DNA of 64,000 nt from Roseiarcus sp963823165 (GTDB lineage: Bacteria; Pseudomonadota; Alphaproteobacteria; Rhizobiales; Beijerinckiaceae): NCBI GenBank assembly GCA_963823165.1, contig CAWGKV010000003.1, forward strand, positions 124,001 through 188,000. Direction: 5' to 3'. The notes under the pieces are model-generated. The model saw only the letters and a list, made by a program, of their open reading frames with translations, searched no databases and was not told where the DNA came from. Below are positions 63,895-64,000 of the stretch, in pieces. How positions within the stretch are numbered: the first letter of the stretch is position 1; every line of letters starts with the position of its first letter. A program made the translations under genes and the position numbers.

Positions 63895-64000
63895 TCAGAG
63901 GCGCGCGGCCGGAAGGGGCGGCTTCGACAGGATCAGGTCCGAGGCCTTCTCCGCCACCATGATGGTCGGCGCGTTGGTGTTGCAGGAAGGGATGAACGGC
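63895..64000 (-). CDS. GMC oxidoreductase, C-terminal end (partial)
   Basis: Only the last 34 residues lie in the window. PFIPSCNTNAPTIMVAEKAS matches the C-terminal block of glucose-methanol-choline oxidoreductases (usually G-N-T-N-A-P-T-I-M-I-A-E-K-A), with Ser-Cys in place of the usual Gly at its start. The full gene lies beyond the right edge, reading leftwards. Such enzymes are FAD-dependent dehydrogenases for alcohols or choline. Confidence 0.75.
   Translation of the reverse strand, partial: PFIPSCNTNAPTIMVAEKASDLILSKPPLPAARL

Overview
The window is high-GC DNA (by eye about 65%) from an alphaproteobacterium, most likely of the order Rhizobiales/Hyphomicrobiales. This rests on the gene order tig-clpP-clpX-lon-HU, on a complete nuoA-N operon followed by birA and an RNase J gene, and on alphaproteobacterial family signatures (DUF1127, an orphan GTTC-N7-GTTC SOS-type box, short Rhizobiales secreted proteins). 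I could not fix the genus. No rRNA, CRISPR array, prophage or complete insertion sequence was found.

Layout. 1-8.6 kb holds metabolic and signalling genes: a DenD-like dehydrogenase cut by the window edge, an RlpA-like protein, a saccharopine-dehydrogenase-like reductase, a zinc alcohol dehydrogenase lying between two gene remnants (adenylate cyclase and histidine kinase), a DUF1127 protein, a soluble class III adenylate cyclase behind a LysM protein, and an amidohydrolase. 9.6-28.0 kb is one long minus-strand transcription unit, nuoABCD-(small membrane gene)-EF-(coiled-coil gene)-(DUF3291)-GHIJKLMN-birA-rnj, encoding respiratory complex I, biotin ligase and RNase J. 28.5-36.8 kb has tRNA-Asp, a periplasmic ClpP-fold protein, tRNA-Val, HU, Lon (with a clear terminator), ClpX, ClpP, trigger factor and tRNA-Leu: the protein quality-control core.

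36.8-51.1 kb is a worn accessory region. It carries palindromic and dispersed repeats, a multicopper-oxidase-fold protein that has lost most copper ligands, an internally deleted transposase, a shattered LuxR-type regulator, a ClC channel, a small cation transporter, a CorA protein, a maleylacetoacetate isomerase, an aminotransferase fragment and a zinc-less MDR oxidoreductase. A repeat of about 0.5 kb occurs twice in inverted orientation (40974-41493 and 48531-49077) and brackets seven kilobases of this region.

51.1-57.9 kb is a signalling locus on the minus strand: response regulator-adenylate cyclase, periplasmic ABC-type binding protein with no permease, 1083-residue hybrid histidine kinase and a single-domain receiver, preceded by a secreted Cache-domain protein. 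It looks like a TorT/TorS-style sensor wired to cAMP and is the best candidate for an undescribed system. 58.4-64 kb contains lolA with a one-base frameshift, an amidase, a divergent SRAP/ChaC pair, an MmcQ/YjbR protein, small hypotheticals and the C-terminus of a GMC oxidoreductase.

All functional calls come from reading the sequence; no database search was possible.
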